Notes: generated by a model not told the origin, from the sequence alone. DNA of 64,000 nucleotides from Rhodothermales bacterium (GCA_040221055.1 JAVJVN010000011.1:170619-234618), one strand, 5' to 3'; positions 19,041 to 27,726 are shown, counted from the stretch's first letter. Translations and numbers: made by a program.

Positions 19041-19093
19041 TTGACCGGATTCCGATAACGGGAAAGGGCACGCGGGGGGTAGTCTTGGGAGGT
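19041..19093 (+). promoter_or_regulatory. Conserved upstream element, copy A
   Basis: A 53-base segment beginning TTGACCGGATTCC matches 46 of 53 bases of the segment at 20900-20952, ungapped. It contains TAGTCTTG at 19080-19087, a plausible -7 box 48 bases before the lipoprotein ATG, while the expected -33 position holds AACGGG rather than TTG. The conserved upstream half therefore looks like an activator site that replaces the -33 contact. The site begins 13 bases after the stop of the AraC-type hybrid regulator, the best candidate to bind it. Confidence 0.6.
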
Positions 19094-19134
19094 CCTTAAA
19101 CAAGCACAAGCACTACCCCTCACCGGGCTCACAA

Positions 19135-20730
19135 ATGAAAAACGTACTATCAGGTTGTCTGTTGGCAGCCATGATTTTTGCTGGTTGCGACTCCACGGCG
19201 CTGCAAGGCACCGAGGACGCATCGAACGAGCAGGCCGTAGTCTCTCAGACTGAAGGCACCCACCCATTGAACGCCAATGCCCCTGAAATCCAGGAGCGGC
19301 TCGGCAAGTCGGACGGTTCAATCATCTCCAATGGCACACTGCGACTGGGGGTAAACCGTGAGGGTAACCTCAACGTCCAGACCTACCCGACCTCGTATGC
19401 AGGTAACTGGGGTGTCGGACTCCAGTACATTTCTCCGAACGGCGGCGAATACGAATCCACTTTCCAGGGCTGTACCTGTGAAGGATGGGGCGTCGCAGAT
19501 GCCGTTTCAGGTGTCAGCGGAGATGCGAATGATGCATTCGGTTACAACAATGTTGCCGTAGAGAGCTTCGTTGCCGACGGCGTGACCGCAACATCGGTTG
19601 TGAACGTTGGCGGTGTGTTTCGCGTAACGCATGCATACGCTCCTTCAGCTGCGACTCCGAACTTCTACGAAGTATCGGTTTCCATCGAGAACATCTCTGG
19701 AGCCGCCGTCAGTGATCTTCGGTATTCACGCGTGATGGACTGGGACATCGATCCAACGCCATTCAGTGAAATCGTAACGGTTCAGGGAACGGCTGGCGCG
19801 AGCTCCGTGCTTCTGGCCGGCGACAATGGTTTCAACTCTTCAAATCCCCTCGTCCCTCGCTACTCATCCGTTTATGGGGACTTCGTTGACAACGGCCCGA
19901 CCGATCACGGGGCATTCTTCGACTTCGGTTTCGGCGCGCTGGGTGCAGGTGAAACCTTTTCGTTCAAGACGTTTTATGGAGCGGCTGGTTCAGAAGTGGA
20001 CGCTCTTGCTGCGCTGGGCGCTGTAAAGGCTGAAGTATATTCTTTGGGTCAGAGCAACGGCAACGCCGATACCGGATCACCGGCAACGTTCATGTTTGGC
20101 TTCAAAGGCGTGGGTGGCGACGTCCAGTTCCCGACCAACGAAGCTCCAACAGCAGACGCTGGTGCTGATCAGGCACTTTCAGCTGGCCAGGTTGCCGTTC
20201 TTGACGGTTCAGGTTCTTCCGATCCAGATGGAGACGAACTGACCTACTCATGGGTTGACAGCAACAATCAGGAAGTCTCCACAGAGGCAACTCTTGATCT
20301 CGGCGCTCTGAACACCGGCACCTACGCGTTCACTCTCACGGTAAGCGACGGTGAGTTTGCCGACTCGGACGACGTTGCCGTTGTGGTGACCCCTGCTGCA
20401 CTCTGGTTTGATATCAAGCCGGACGACACGAGCAATCGGATCAATTCCAAAAACAAAGGGGTCATCCCTACAGCCATTCTGGGTTCAGCAGGCTTTGACG
20501 TCAGCACCGTTGATGTTTCGAGCCTGGTCTTCGGCCCGGGGCAGACGCCTGAAGCACACGGCGAAGGTCACTCGGAGGACGTGAATGGCGATGGCTTCAT
20601 GGACCTCGTGCTGCACTTCAGCACGCAGGGTTCCGGCCTCGCCAAGGGCGATACCGAAGGCTGTGTCTCCGGAATGACCCTGGACGGGTTTGATATCGCA
20701 GGATGCGACTACGCAGACGTATTCAAATAG
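19135..20730 (+). CDS. PKD-domain surface lipoprotein
   Basis: This 531-residue protein has a lipoprotein signal with Cys18 in IFAGC. The N-terminal 300 residues (ISNGTLRLGVNREGNLNV, SRVMDWDIDPTPF, DHGAFFDFGFGALGAGE) resemble a jelly-roll-like extracellular module seen in secreted proteins of marine bacteria. A PKD domain (about 335-422) follows, with DGSGSSDPDGDELTYSW. The last 100 residues (FDIKPDDTSNRIN, GVIPTAILGS, EDVNGDGFMDLVLHF) form a small domain common on secreted bacterial proteins. No catalytic motif is evident; it may be a surface binding or scaffold protein. A strong terminator follows at 20780, so it forms its own transcript under the conserved upstream element. Confidence 0.8.
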   Translation: MKNVLSGCLLAAMIFAGCDSTALQGTEDASNEQAVVSQTEGTHPLNANAPEIQERLGKSDGSIISNGTLRLGVNREGNLNVQTYPTSYAGNWGVGLQYISPNGGEYESTFQGCTCEGWGVADAVSGVSGDANDAFGYNNVAVESFVADGVTATSVVNVGGVFRVTHAYAPSAATPNFYEVSVSIENISGAAVSDLRYSRVMDWDIDPTPFSEIVTVQGTAGASSVLLAGDNGFNSSNPLVPRYSSVYGDFVDNGPTDHGAFFDFGFGALGAGETFSFKTFYGAAGSEVDALAALGAVKAEVYSLGQSNGNADTGSPATFMFGFKGVGGDVQFPTNEAPTADAGADQALSAGQVAVLDGSGSSDPDGDELTYSWVDSNNQEVSTEATLDLGALNTGTYAFTLTVSDGEFADSDDVAVVVTPAALWFDIKPDDTSNRINSKNKGVIPTAILGSAGFDVSTVDVSSLVFGPGQTPEAHGEGHSEDVNGDGFMDLVLHFSTQGSGLAKGDTEGCVSGMTLDGFDIAGCDYADVFK

Positions 20731-20779
20731 GCTGTTGAATCGTCAAGATGTTCGACCTTGATTCCGGGGTCGATGGGAA

Positions 20780-20820
20780 TTGCCCCGGCAGACATCAGTC
20801 TGCCGGGGCAATCTCTTTTG
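20780..20820 (+). terminator. Rho-independent terminator after the PKD lipoprotein
   Basis: A perfect 14-bp stem (20780-20793 with 20798-20811) with an ATCA loop is followed by TCTCTTTT. It ends the lipoprotein transcript and separates it from the T9SS gene, which has its own promoter. Confidence 0.85.
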
Positions 20821-20899
20821 TGCAAGAGCTGCCATTCGATGGGGCTGTTACATCGAGAGCACGGTTGAATACGGCAGATTGAACAGATATCGAAAGAGG

Positions 20900-20952
20900 T
20901 TGACCGGATTTCGATAACGGGATACGGCTCGTGGGGGGTACTCTGGGGAGGT
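20900..20952 (+). promoter_or_regulatory. Conserved upstream element, copy B
   Basis: This is the second copy of the 53-base element (46/53 identical to 19041-19093). The -7-like box is TACTCTGG at 20939-20946, 40 bases before the ATG at 20987, and AACGGG again occupies the -33 position. The upstream edge also has a perfect inverted repeat, TATCGAAA (20888-20895) and TTTCGATA (20909-20916), that copy A lacks. Shared control of the two secreted proteins by the adjacent hybrid regulator is the simplest reading. Confidence 0.6.
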
Positions 20953-20986
20953 ATCGCCACACGCACTCGTCACTCCACTCAACGTC

Positions 20987-22360
20987 ATGCAGCAACGTAC
21001 GCTTCAACTTCTCTTTCTCTGCGCAGTCTCCATCGGACTGCTGTTTCCCGCAGACGCCGGGGCCCGGCAATTGGCGAACCAGGTATTCCAGAGCGATGCG
21101 CTCGTCGACACGTGGGACCCGATCTTTCCGGCGTTCGCCGATCCGGCGTGGCCGTCGACGGTCTGTACGGTTGAGCCGGGCGTCGGCCTGAATGCAGCAT
21201 GGACCAACCCGCACAAAGCGTTTGCCTTCGGAACGAACGTTCATCCGTGGCAGGGTGGGGCCATTGCAAACGGCTTCACCGCCCAGTGGATCAACGCTTG
21301 GAGCAACCTCACATCGCGCGGTCCGTCAGGCCACAGTTGGACCAAATATGCGACGGAAGTCTCCGGTGAAGGCGAATTTGTCCTTCAATTGTTGGCCGAC
21401 AACTGTTCCTGGGTCTATCTGGATGGTCAGTTGGTCGGTTATCAGGGTGCATACTGGAGCTATGACACCTTGGTCTATCCGGTGACGCTGTCCGGTACGC
21501 AGACGCTTGAGTTCATCATCTACGACGGAGGTGGTTTGGCGGGTGGCATGTACCGTCTGGAGACGAATTCCGGGACCGTGTTTGCCGACACGGACAACGA
21601 CGGTTTGACCGATCCGCAGGAAGTGCTGTACAGCACCGACCCGACCAACCCTGATTCGGACGGGGACGGCATCAGCGACGGTGACGAAGTGGCCGCCGGA
21701 ACGGATCCGAACACGCCGGATGTCTTTGACACGGACGGTGATGGCGTTCCGGACGACGAAGACCTGTGTGCGGCCTCGGTATTTGATACGATGGAGCTCA
21801 ACCCCAACCAGTGGGCACTCCGGGAAGGCTCGACCGACTTCATCCAGGGATTGACCCGCAAGGGCACGTCGTCGGGTGGTTCCTACTCCGTTGCTGAGAC
21901 GGGAGGCTGTTCCTGCTCCGACATCGTGGAGGCTGCTGGTCATGGCCAGGGACACCTCAAGAAGGGCTGCTCGAACAGCGTGATGGCAAACTGGGCAGCG
22001 CACGTGGCCAGCACGTTGGGCAAGGGAGGCGTGCCATCCGCGCCGCTGAGCCAGCGCCTGGATGCGAATCAGGAGGCTGCCAGCGGCGCGCTTCCGACGG
22101 AATTCGTGCTGACGGGCAACTACCCGAACCCGTTCAATCCGCAGACCAGCATCCAATTCGGTCTGCCGGAAGCGGCCCACGTCACACTCGCGGTCTATGA
22201 CCTCATGGGTCGTCGGGTGCGAATGCTGGTGGATGGTCCGATGTCGGCCGGTATGCACCAGGCGAGCTTCGATGCCGGGTCTCTGCCGAGCGGGGCGTAT
22301 CTGTATCAGCTCACGTCGCCCGCAGGCACCATCACCAAGACCATGCTGCTGCTGAAGTAG
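20987..22360 (+). CDS. T9SS-exported protein with calcium-binding repeats
   Basis: This 457-residue protein has a signal peptide (1-26), a jelly-roll-like N-terminal domain (about 30-195; CSWVYLDGQLVGYQG), then thrombospondin type 3-like Asp-rich repeats (about 200-262; DTDNDGLTDPQE, DSDGDGISDGDE, DTDGDGVPDDED) expected to bind calcium, and a Cys-rich linker (GGCSCSDIVEAAGHGQGHLKKGC). Residues 378-457 form the type A T9SS sorting domain: NYPNPFNPQTSIQFGLP, VYDLMGRRV and SGAYLYQL. The product should cross the outer membrane through the T9SS and be released or anchored at the surface. It has its own promoter element and a palindrome downstream. No enzymatic motif was found. Confidence 0.9.
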   Translation: MQQRTLQLLFLCAVSIGLLFPADAGARQLANQVFQSDALVDTWDPIFPAFADPAWPSTVCTVEPGVGLNAAWTNPHKAFAFGTNVHPWQGGAIANGFTAQWINAWSNLTSRGPSGHSWTKYATEVSGEGEFVLQLLADNCSWVYLDGQLVGYQGAYWSYDTLVYPVTLSGTQTLEFIIYDGGGLAGGMYRLETNSGTVFADTDNDGLTDPQEVLYSTDPTNPDSDGDGISDGDEVAAGTDPNTPDVFDTDGDGVPDDEDLCAASVFDTMELNPNQWALREGSTDFIQGLTRKGTSSGGSYSVAETGGCSCSDIVEAAGHGQGHLKKGCSNSVMANWAAHVASTLGKGGVPSAPLSQRLDANQEAASGALPTEFVLTGNYPNPFNPQTSIQFGLPEAAHVTLAVYDLMGRRVRMLVDGPMSAGMHQASFDAGSLPSGAYLYQLTSPAGTITKTMLLLK

Positions 22361-22386
22361 GCGCAACTCCTCAACTGAAAGGCATT

Positions 22387-22418
22387 GGGGCCCGTCCGGA
22401 CATGTCCGGACGGGCCCC
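22387..22418. terminator. Perfect 32-base palindrome, probable terminator hairpin
   Basis: Both 16-base halves (GGGGCCCGTCCGGACA and its complement) match exactly, giving a very stable stem 26 bases after the T9SS gene stop. No T-run follows on either side, so it is either a T-less terminator or mRNA-stabilising hairpin, or less likely a dimeric protein-binding site. Confidence 0.6.
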
Positions 22419-22452
22419 ACGCATATTCCGGCGGCGTGAACACAGACCCTGA

Positions 22453-22818
22453 ATGAACCTTCCCGTGGCTTTGGTTATCGATGACGACCCGGAACTGCGG
22501 GCATACATCGTGCGGCGCCTGGCGCCGTATTACGAGACCCGGGAAGCGGGGACGTGCAGCGTGGCTCTCGATTGCCTCGAGGAGCATGTGCCCGATGTCA
22601 TCCTGCTTGACATCGGATTGCCGGACACGGACGGTGCCACATTCTTCCACGTCATCCGATCCCGACCGGAATGGGCGAACATACCGATTTTGCTCATGAC
22701 CGGGTTTTCGTTGGCAATGGTCTTCCCGGGTCAACTGCCGCTCAGGACGGCCTATCTTCCAAAGCCATTCACGTCGAGGTCCTTGCTTCTCGCGCTGGAG
22801 GGCCTCACGGAAAAATGA
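22453..22818 (+). CDS. Stand-alone response-regulator receiver protein
   Basis: This 121-residue protein is a single REC domain with acidic pocket DDD at 10-12, phospho-acceptor Asp53 in LLDIGLPDTDG and the conserved Lys in YLPKPF near residue 102. There is no output domain. The switch position reads LLMTGFS. Single-domain regulators work in phosphorelays or by binding partner proteins. No kinase gene is adjacent other than the hybrid regulator 3.4 kb upstream, so its partner is unknown. Confidence 0.93.
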   Translation: MNLPVALVIDDDPELRAYIVRRLAPYYETREAGTCSVALDCLEEHVPDVILLDIGLPDTDGATFFHVIRSRPEWANIPILLMTGFSLAMVFPGQLPLRTAYLPKPFTSRSLLLALEGLTEK

Positions 22819-22925
22819 ACGGTGCCTGCGTGCGAGATTGCCCGCGCCCCCGTATTCTGTGCGCGGGCACAGGCTATGGTTGCCTGATCTCGAGCGAGTG
22901 CCATCACACCAGAAGGAATACCATC

Positions 22926-23141
22926 ATGAAGAAGAACATGGGAACCGCGGACCGGACCATCCGGGTCATTGTTGCGCTGGTCGTTGCTTACCTCATTTAC
23001 GCCGGTACGCTCTCGGGTACGTGGGCGATTGTCGCCGGCATTGCCGCAGCCGTGTTCGTGCTGACCAGCGTTGTGAGCTTCTGTCCGCTCTACGCGCCGT
23101 TCGGCCTGTCGACCTGCAAGACGCGTTCAAACAACGCGTAG
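22926..23141 (+). CDS. DUF2892-like small membrane protein
   Basis: This 71-residue protein begins MKKNMGTADRTIRVIVALVV, the characteristic start of DUF2892/YgaP-like membrane proteins, and has two helices (about 14-32 and 36-57) ending in [19 protein letters not shown] lies 8 bases before the ATG, which supports this start over the longer frame beginning at 22671. Family members often accompany rhodanese or sulfur-related genes, but none is adjacent here. Its last 52 bases overlap the convergent methyltransferase gene. Confidence 0.88.
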   Translation: MKKNMGTADRTIRVIVALVVAYLIYAGTLSGTWAIVAGIAAAVFVLTSVVSFCPLYAPFGLSTCKTRSNNA

Positions 23142-23728
23142 AGGTACGGCCGATGCCCGCCTGTCGGGCTGGTGTAGTTCCGGTGTTCGTGCCGGACAAG
23201 ACGGAAGTCGCGTCCGAGCCGGTCGAGCAGGCCGCCTTCCGTGTAGCGAAGGACGTCACGTCCGGCGCAACGAGTCACTCCGTGCTCGGCGAATTCCGCG
23301 AAAAAGGCAAATCCTCCGGGGCGCACCATGCGACGGAGATTGGCGAAATAGCCGTCCAGCGCCCGTTCGTCCAGCAGGAAATGCAGGACCGCACGGTCGA
23401 CCCAGGCGTCCACGGACGGCAGAACGGGGGGCAATGGCGTTGAGATATCCTGACACAGCCAGGAAACACCGGTCCGGGTTCCGATGCGGTCCCGCAGGCG
23501 GTCCAACGCCTCGCTGCTGATGTCATTGACCATCAAGTGGTGCCCACGCTCCAGGAGCGCATCGATCAGGCTGGTTGTGCCTGCGCCGGGCAGCAGGATG
23601 AGGGCATCTTCCGCCAAGGCCATTTCGTCGATGTACGCCATGGACGGGGATACATCGGGCTCAAACCAGCCCAGATCCTCGTCAGGCGTACCGCGGAAAA
23701 CCGCATTCCAGTGATCCTGGTCGCTCAT
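23090..23728 (-). CDS. Class I SAM-dependent methyltransferase
   Basis: This 212-residue protein has a SAM-binding motif I variant ([20 protein letters not shown]), an acidic motif II (VNDIS), and later [18 protein letters not shown] and [12 protein letters not shown], matching small-molecule methyltransferases. The N-terminus [19 protein letters not shown] resembles the subgroup that includes tellurite/thiopurine-type enzymes, and [20 protein letters not shown] is its usual ending. The substrate is unknown. It is coupled to the FKBP gene by ATGA (23725-23728) and its 3' end overlaps the DUF2892 gene on the other strand. Confidence 0.85.
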   Translation of the reverse strand: MSDQDHWNAVFRGTPDEDLGWFEPDVSPSMAYIDEMALAEDALILLPGAGTTSLIDALLERGHHLMVNDISSEALDRLRDRIGTRTGVSWLCQDISTPLPPVLPSVDAWVDRAVLHFLLDERALDGYFANLRRMVRPGGFAFFAEFAEHGVTRCAGRDVLRYTEGGLLDRLGRDFRLVRHEHRNYTSPTGGHRPYLYALFERVLQVDRPNGA

Positions 23729-24204
23729 TCAATACCGACGAGTTCCACGTCGAACAACAGCGTGGCTCCCGGCGGAATAACGCCTCCGGCGCCACGGTCG
23801 CCGTATCCGAGTTCCGGAGGAATAACGAGCAGACGCCGCTCACCGACCCTCATGCCGGCTATGCCTTCATCCCAGCCCTGGATGACACGTCCGACACCCA
23901 GCGGAAAACGCAGGGGATCACCCCTGTCGCGTGAGCTGTCGAACTTCTGCCCTTTGTTTTCCGGCGCGGATTCATCATACAACCAGCCGGTGTAGTGCAC
24001 GACGGCCACAGGGCCTGGCGAAATCGTGTCACCCGATCCTTCCGTTACGATCGTAATGGCGAGACCGGAATCGGTGGTGTCGGCGGCTGGAGCCTCAATG
24101 GCCGGTGCAGACACTTCCGTGTCCGGATCGACCGATTCGGCCGACTCTGAACCGCAGCCGGATAACATCAGCAGGGCAATGGCAAGCAGGGGACAGGTTT
24201 TCAT
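23725..24204 (-). CDS. FKBP-type peptidyl-prolyl isomerase lipoprotein
   Basis: This 159-residue protein has a lipoprotein signal with Cys17 (LMLSGC), an acidic/Ala-rich linker (about 18-45) and a complete FKBP domain: [43 protein letters not shown], and [17 protein letters not shown]. The residues that form the FK506/proline pocket are intact, so it should catalyse cis-trans proline isomerisation in the periplasm or at the outer membrane. It lies between the coiled-coil gene (11 bases upstream) and the methyltransferase (ATGA overlap) in one transcript. Confidence 0.93.
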   Translation of the reverse strand: MKTCPLLAIALLMLSGCGSESAESVDPDTEVSAPAIEAPAADTTDSGLAITIVTEGSGDTISPGPVAVVHYTGWLYDESAPENKGQKFDSSRDRGDPLRFPLGVGRVIQGWDEGIAGMRVGERRLLVIPPELGYGDRGAGGVIPPGATLLFDVELVGIE

Positions 24205-24215
24205 TGTTCGGGAAA

Positions 24216-24476
24216 TCAGTCTTTTTTACGCTCCTTGATGGACTGTACCAGCGAATCCCACGAGGCTTCGATCCGGTCCGTCAGTGCTTCCCATTTGTCT
24301 TCGCCGGCGTCAGCCAGCTCTTCGAGCCGGTCCTCGATTTCGTCGATTTTCTTCTTGAACCTGATCTCAGCATCGGCGCTCGCGCCCGAAGCACGCGCCT
24401 TCAGTTTGTCCAGGTCCGCTTTGAGCTCGTCGAGCTGCGCGCGCATTCTCTGCTGGTAAAGTTTCTTGTCACTCAT
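24216..24476 (-). CDS. Small coiled-coil protein (stress-response-like)
   Basis: This 86-residue protein is almost entirely charged heptads ([29 protein letters not shown]), predicting a long coiled coil without a signal peptide. It resembles the sll1863-type stress-response coiled-coil proteins, but the resemblance is mainly compositional. ATG 24476 was chosen over 24488 because GAGG lies six bases upstream. It is first in a three-gene minus-strand unit and is divergent from the S9 peptidase gene. Confidence 0.7.
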   Translation of the reverse strand: MSDKKLYQQRMRAQLDELKADLDKLKARASGASADAEIRFKKKIDEIEDRLEELADAGEDKWEALTDRIEASWDSLVQSIKERKKD

Positions 24477-24531
24477 AGGGTGCCTCATTCAGTCTGTTCA
24501 TACTTCGTTGAATGCGAAAGGACGCTTTCTG

Positions 24532-24562
24532 TTGCTTCACCCATGCGGAGTCAGTAGACTTT
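24532..24562 (+). promoter_or_regulatory. Candidate promoter of the S9 peptidase gene
   Basis: TTGCTT (24532-24537) and TAGACTTT (24555-24562) are separated by 17 bases, the spacing seen at the other candidate promoters in this window. It ends 24 bases before the chosen ATG at 24587. Confidence 0.45.
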
Positions 24563-24586
24563 ACGTCGTCACCAAACGAGATCGTC

Positions 24587-27031
24587 ATGCGCCGCCGAAC
24601 CCTGCTGCTCGCTCTTTTTCTGTTCGCTGCTTCGTCCGCATGGGCCCAGGACGGGTACATGGAACCCGCCCCGGCCCTGAAAGCGCTCGTCGACGCGCCA
24701 CTCACGCCGAATGTGTCCATCGGCCCGGATGCCCGGACCATGCTGCTGATGACGCCGCAGGACGTTCCGACCATCGCCCAACTCGCCGAGCCGGAGCTGC
24801 GTCTGGCGGGCACACGGATCAATCCGGCCAACAACGGGCCGAGCCGGAGTTCGTACGCGACGGCCATGGCGATTGCCAGCGTTGATGGGGGCGCGGAGCG
24901 TCCCGTCATGGGCATTCCCGCTGAGGGGTGGATTGGCTATGGTGCGTGGTCACCTGATGGCACGCATTACGCTTTTCCGGTGACCTTCAGCGACCGGATT
25001 GAATTGTACGTGCTCGAATTGGGCAACGGACGCGCCCGGCAGGCCTTGGACCGGCCGCTGAACGGCGTTGGAGGGCGCGCATTCACATGGATGCCGGACA
25101 GCCGGACCCTGCTCGTCCGCGCTACGGCCGCTGACCGCGGCGCCATGCCGACCCGTCCTGCCGTCCCGGCAACCCCGGTCATCCAGGAAAACATCGGCAA
25201 GGAAGCGCCGGCGCGGACCTACCAGGACCTGCTCGAAACACCGTACGACGAGGATCTCTTCGCGTGGCTCATGGCATCGGATCTGCTGCGCGTATCGCTC
25301 GACGGAACGGTTCAGGATTTCGGCGCATCGGGAATGATCACCTCCATGGATCCGTCACCCGACGGCCGATTCGTGCTGACCGAGACCGTGCATCGTCCAT
25401 TCTCCTATCTCGTGCCGTGGTCCCGTTTTCCGAATCGGATTGAAGTCTACACGGCCGAAGGCCTTCCCGTGCGTGTGATCGAGGACCAACCGCTCATGGA
25501 GGAGGTACCGACGGGGTTCGGTTCCACGACGACCGGTGTGCGATCCATTGGCTGGCGGCAGGATGCGCCCGCCATGCTGGCATGGGTGGAGGCCCTGGAT
25601 GGCGGTGATGGCAACGTGGAGGTCGATCTGCGGGATGCCGTGATGGTGTTGCCGGAGCCTTTTGAAGGCGATGCGACGACCTTGGTGCGCTTACCCTTGC
25701 GCTACGCCGGAATGACCTGGAGCGACGAAGGATACGTTCTGGTGAGTGAGCGATGGACGTCCACGCGGGAATTCCGGACCTACCGGGTTTCGACGGACGG
25801 GACAGGCGGCGATCCGGCCGTTGTGTTCGACTATTCCTACGAGGACCGGTATGCCAACCCCGGTTCGCCCATGACCGATGTGGATGCGCGCGGTCGTCGG
25901 CTGCTGCTCACGGAAGCCGACGGGAACGTCATTTATCTGACGGGTCAGGGTTCGTCGCCGGATGGAGACCGTCCGTTCCTGCGCCGCTATGACATGCGGA
26001 CAGGGGAGACGGAAGAACTATTCCGTTCCGAGGCTCCGTACTACGAGCGTCCTGTGGCGTGGCTGGACGCCGCTGAGGGCACGTTCCTGACACTCAGGGA
26101 ATCGAACGCCGAACCGCCGAACTATTTCGTCCGGTCCGTGGCCGGAGGAGAACCCCGTGCTGTGACGAACTTCCCGCACCCGTATCCGGAGATGGACGCC
26201 ATCTCCAAAGAGTCCATTTCGTACGATCGGGGGGACGGTGTGCCCCTGTCGGCCACGCTCTATTTGCCCGCCGGATATGACAAGGACCGGGATGGCCCGT
26301 TGCCTGCGCTCGTCTGGGCGTATCCGCGGGAGTTCAAGAGCGCTGCAGCGGCAGGCCAGATGTCGGGCTCCCCCTACACATTCAAGCGCGTGTCGTATTC
26401 GGGCGCCGTTCCGTACGTCACCCAGGGATACGCCGTCATCGACAATGCCTCCATGCCCATCATTGGCGAAGGGGATGCGGAGCCCAACGATACATTCGTG
26501 GAGCAACTGGTCATGAACGCACAGGCGGTCATTGACGAGGGCGTCCGTCGCGGTGTGGTGGATCCGGAGCGGGTAGCCATCGCGGGTCATTCCTACGGCG
26601 CGTTCATGACGGCCAACCTGCTGGCCCACTCCGATCTGTTCCGGGCGGGTATTGCGCGCAGTGGCGCTTACAACCGATCCCTCACGCCGTTCGGATTCCA
26701 GGCGGAGCCGCGGACGTTCTGGGAGGCTCCCGAAATCTACTTCGAGATGTCACCTTTCATGAACGCCGACAAGGTCAACGAACCGATCCTGCTCATCCAC
26801 GGCGTCGCCGACAACAATTCCGGCACGTTCCCCATCCAGAGCGAGCGCTTCTACCACGCGCTGAAGGGCAACGGGAGCACAGCCCGACTGGTCATGCTCC
26901 CCCACGAAAGCCATGGCTACCGGGCCCGCGAATCGCTGCTCCACGTGCTGTGGGAAACCCACACGTGGCTCGATACGCACGTGAAGAACGCTCCGGACCG
27001 CGGCGTGGAGATGAAGAAGCCGACGGGGTGA
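24587..27031 (+). CDS. S9 peptidase, glutamyl-endopeptidase-like (S9D)
   Basis: This 814-residue exported serine peptidase has a signal peptide (1-20, ending AWAQ) which fixes the start at 24587. An N-terminal propeller domain (about 40-560) precedes the alpha/beta hydrolase domain with the catalytic triad Ser669 in GHSYGAF, Asp742 in HGVADNNSGT and His776 in HESHGY. The blocks GIARSGAYNRSLTPFGFQ and FYHALKGNGSTARLV match the chloroplast/bacterial glutamyl endopeptidase branch (S9D) better than dipeptidyl peptidase IV. It should cleave peptides after Glu in the periplasm. It is convergent with the small outer-membrane gene, with only 7 bases between stops. Confidence 0.92.
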   Translation: MRRRTLLLALFLFAASSAWAQDGYMEPAPALKALVDAPLTPNVSIGPDARTMLLMTPQDVPTIAQLAEPELRLAGTRINPANNGPSRSSYATAMAIASVDGGAERPVMGIPAEGWIGYGAWSPDGTHYAFPVTFSDRIELYVLELGNGRARQALDRPLNGVGGRAFTWMPDSRTLLVRATAADRGAMPTRPAVPATPVIQENIGKEAPARTYQDLLETPYDEDLFAWLMASDLLRVSLDGTVQDFGASGMITSMDPSPDGRFVLTETVHRPFSYLVPWSRFPNRIEVYTAEGLPVRVIEDQPLMEEVPTGFGSTTTGVRSIGWRQDAPAMLAWVEALDGGDGNVEVDLRDAVMVLPEPFEGDATTLVRLPLRYAGMTWSDEGYVLVSERWTSTREFRTYRVSTDGTGGDPAVVFDYSYEDRYANPGSPMTDVDARGRRLLLTEADGNVIYLTGQGSSPDGDRPFLRRYDMRTGETEELFRSEAPYYERPVAWLDAAEGTFLTLRESNAEPPNYFVRSVAGGEPRAVTNFPHPYPEMDAISKESISYDRGDGVPLSATLYLPAGYDKDRDGPLPALVWAYPREFKSAAAAGQMSGSPYTFKRVSYSGAVPYVTQGYAVIDNASMPIIGEGDAEPNDTFVEQLVMNAQAVIDEGVRRGVVDPERVAIAGHSYGAFMTANLLAHSDLFRAGIARSGAYNRSLTPFGFQAEPRTFWEAPEIYFEMSPFMNADKVNEPILLIHGVADNNSGTFPIQSERFYHALKGNGSTARLVMLPHESHGYRARESLLHVLWETHTWLDTHVKNAPDRGVEMKKPTG

Positions 27032-27038
27032 TGGCGGC

Positions 27039-27560
27039 CTAAAAGACCATCCCGACGTTGATGATGCGGAACGTCGGCACGAACCGCAGGTCAAAATCGG
27101 CGTCCTTGGATGCGTAAATGCGCTTCAGTCCGAAACCGATGCCTGCGTAGAAGTTTTCGTTCTTGCCCATGATCCAGCTGTGGTTCACATCGAATCCGGC
27201 CCCGAAGAACGTGCCTTCATCCCCGACGTGCGTCAGGCCAGCCTTGACCCCGAAGGCCCAGCCATCCAGCGGATTGCCCTGCGGATAGAGGCGCAGGAAC
27301 ACGTCTGAGTTGACATACGGATCGGTGCTGCCGAAGTAGGAAGAGCCGCCCACGCCGGCGGTGGTCGACTCTCCGATGACTCGCTCATATTCGGCATTGA
27401 ACACGTTGAGGAGCAGACCGAATGGGTTGGCCGAGATGACCTGCTGTTTGGGCTCGATGTCCATGCTCTGCGCGCTCGAGGTGCCCACACCGGCAACAGC
27501 GATGCAGATCAGCACCAGGGCTGCCAGCACGGTTTGGAAAAAGAGTGATCTCGTGTTCAT
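27039..27560 (-). CDS. Small outer-membrane beta-barrel protein
   Basis: This 173-residue protein has a signal peptide (1-30, ending TSSAQ) and short amphipathic strands typical of an eight-stranded barrel: PFGLLLNVFNAEYERVIG, SDVFLRLYPQG, GWAFGVKAGLTHVG, YAGIGFGLKRIY, and a terminal strand ending in Phe (IINVGMVF), the signal for BAM-dependent insertion. Family assignment is uncertain (DUF3575-like). No operon partner is evident. Confidence 0.75.
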   Translation of the reverse strand: MNTRSLFFQTVLAALVLICIAVAGVGTSSAQSMDIEPKQQVISANPFGLLLNVFNAEYERVIGESTTAGVGGSSYFGSTDPYVNSDVFLRLYPQGNPLDGWAFGVKAGLTHVGDEGTFFGAGFDVNHSWIMGKNENFYAGIGFGLKRIYASKDADFDLRFVPTFRIINVGMVF

Positions 27561-27639
27561 TGCGGGTCCAGGATGATGGAGTGGAAGCGGATGCGGAGGA
27601 CGGAGGGGATATGACCTGCAACCGGCAATGTTCTGTATG

Positions 27640-27656
27640 GCGTGCCCGGGAAGATT
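27640..27656 (+). repeat. Displaced copy of the tRNA-Arg 3' end
   Basis: This 17-base sequence is identical to 27813-27829, which is the 3' terminus of the tRNA-Arg gene plus one flanking base, in the same orientation and 173 bases away. Duplication of a tRNA 3' end downstream of an intact tRNA is how attachment sites of integrative elements look after insertion. Only about 156 bases lie between the copies, so any element is gone or vestigial. Confidence 0.6.
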
Positions 27657-27726
27657 TACTCGTCCGCTGCGCGGACTTCGTTAGTCGCATGGAACGCCGA
27701 GGCCATGTCAGCGCCCAGCCTGCTCG

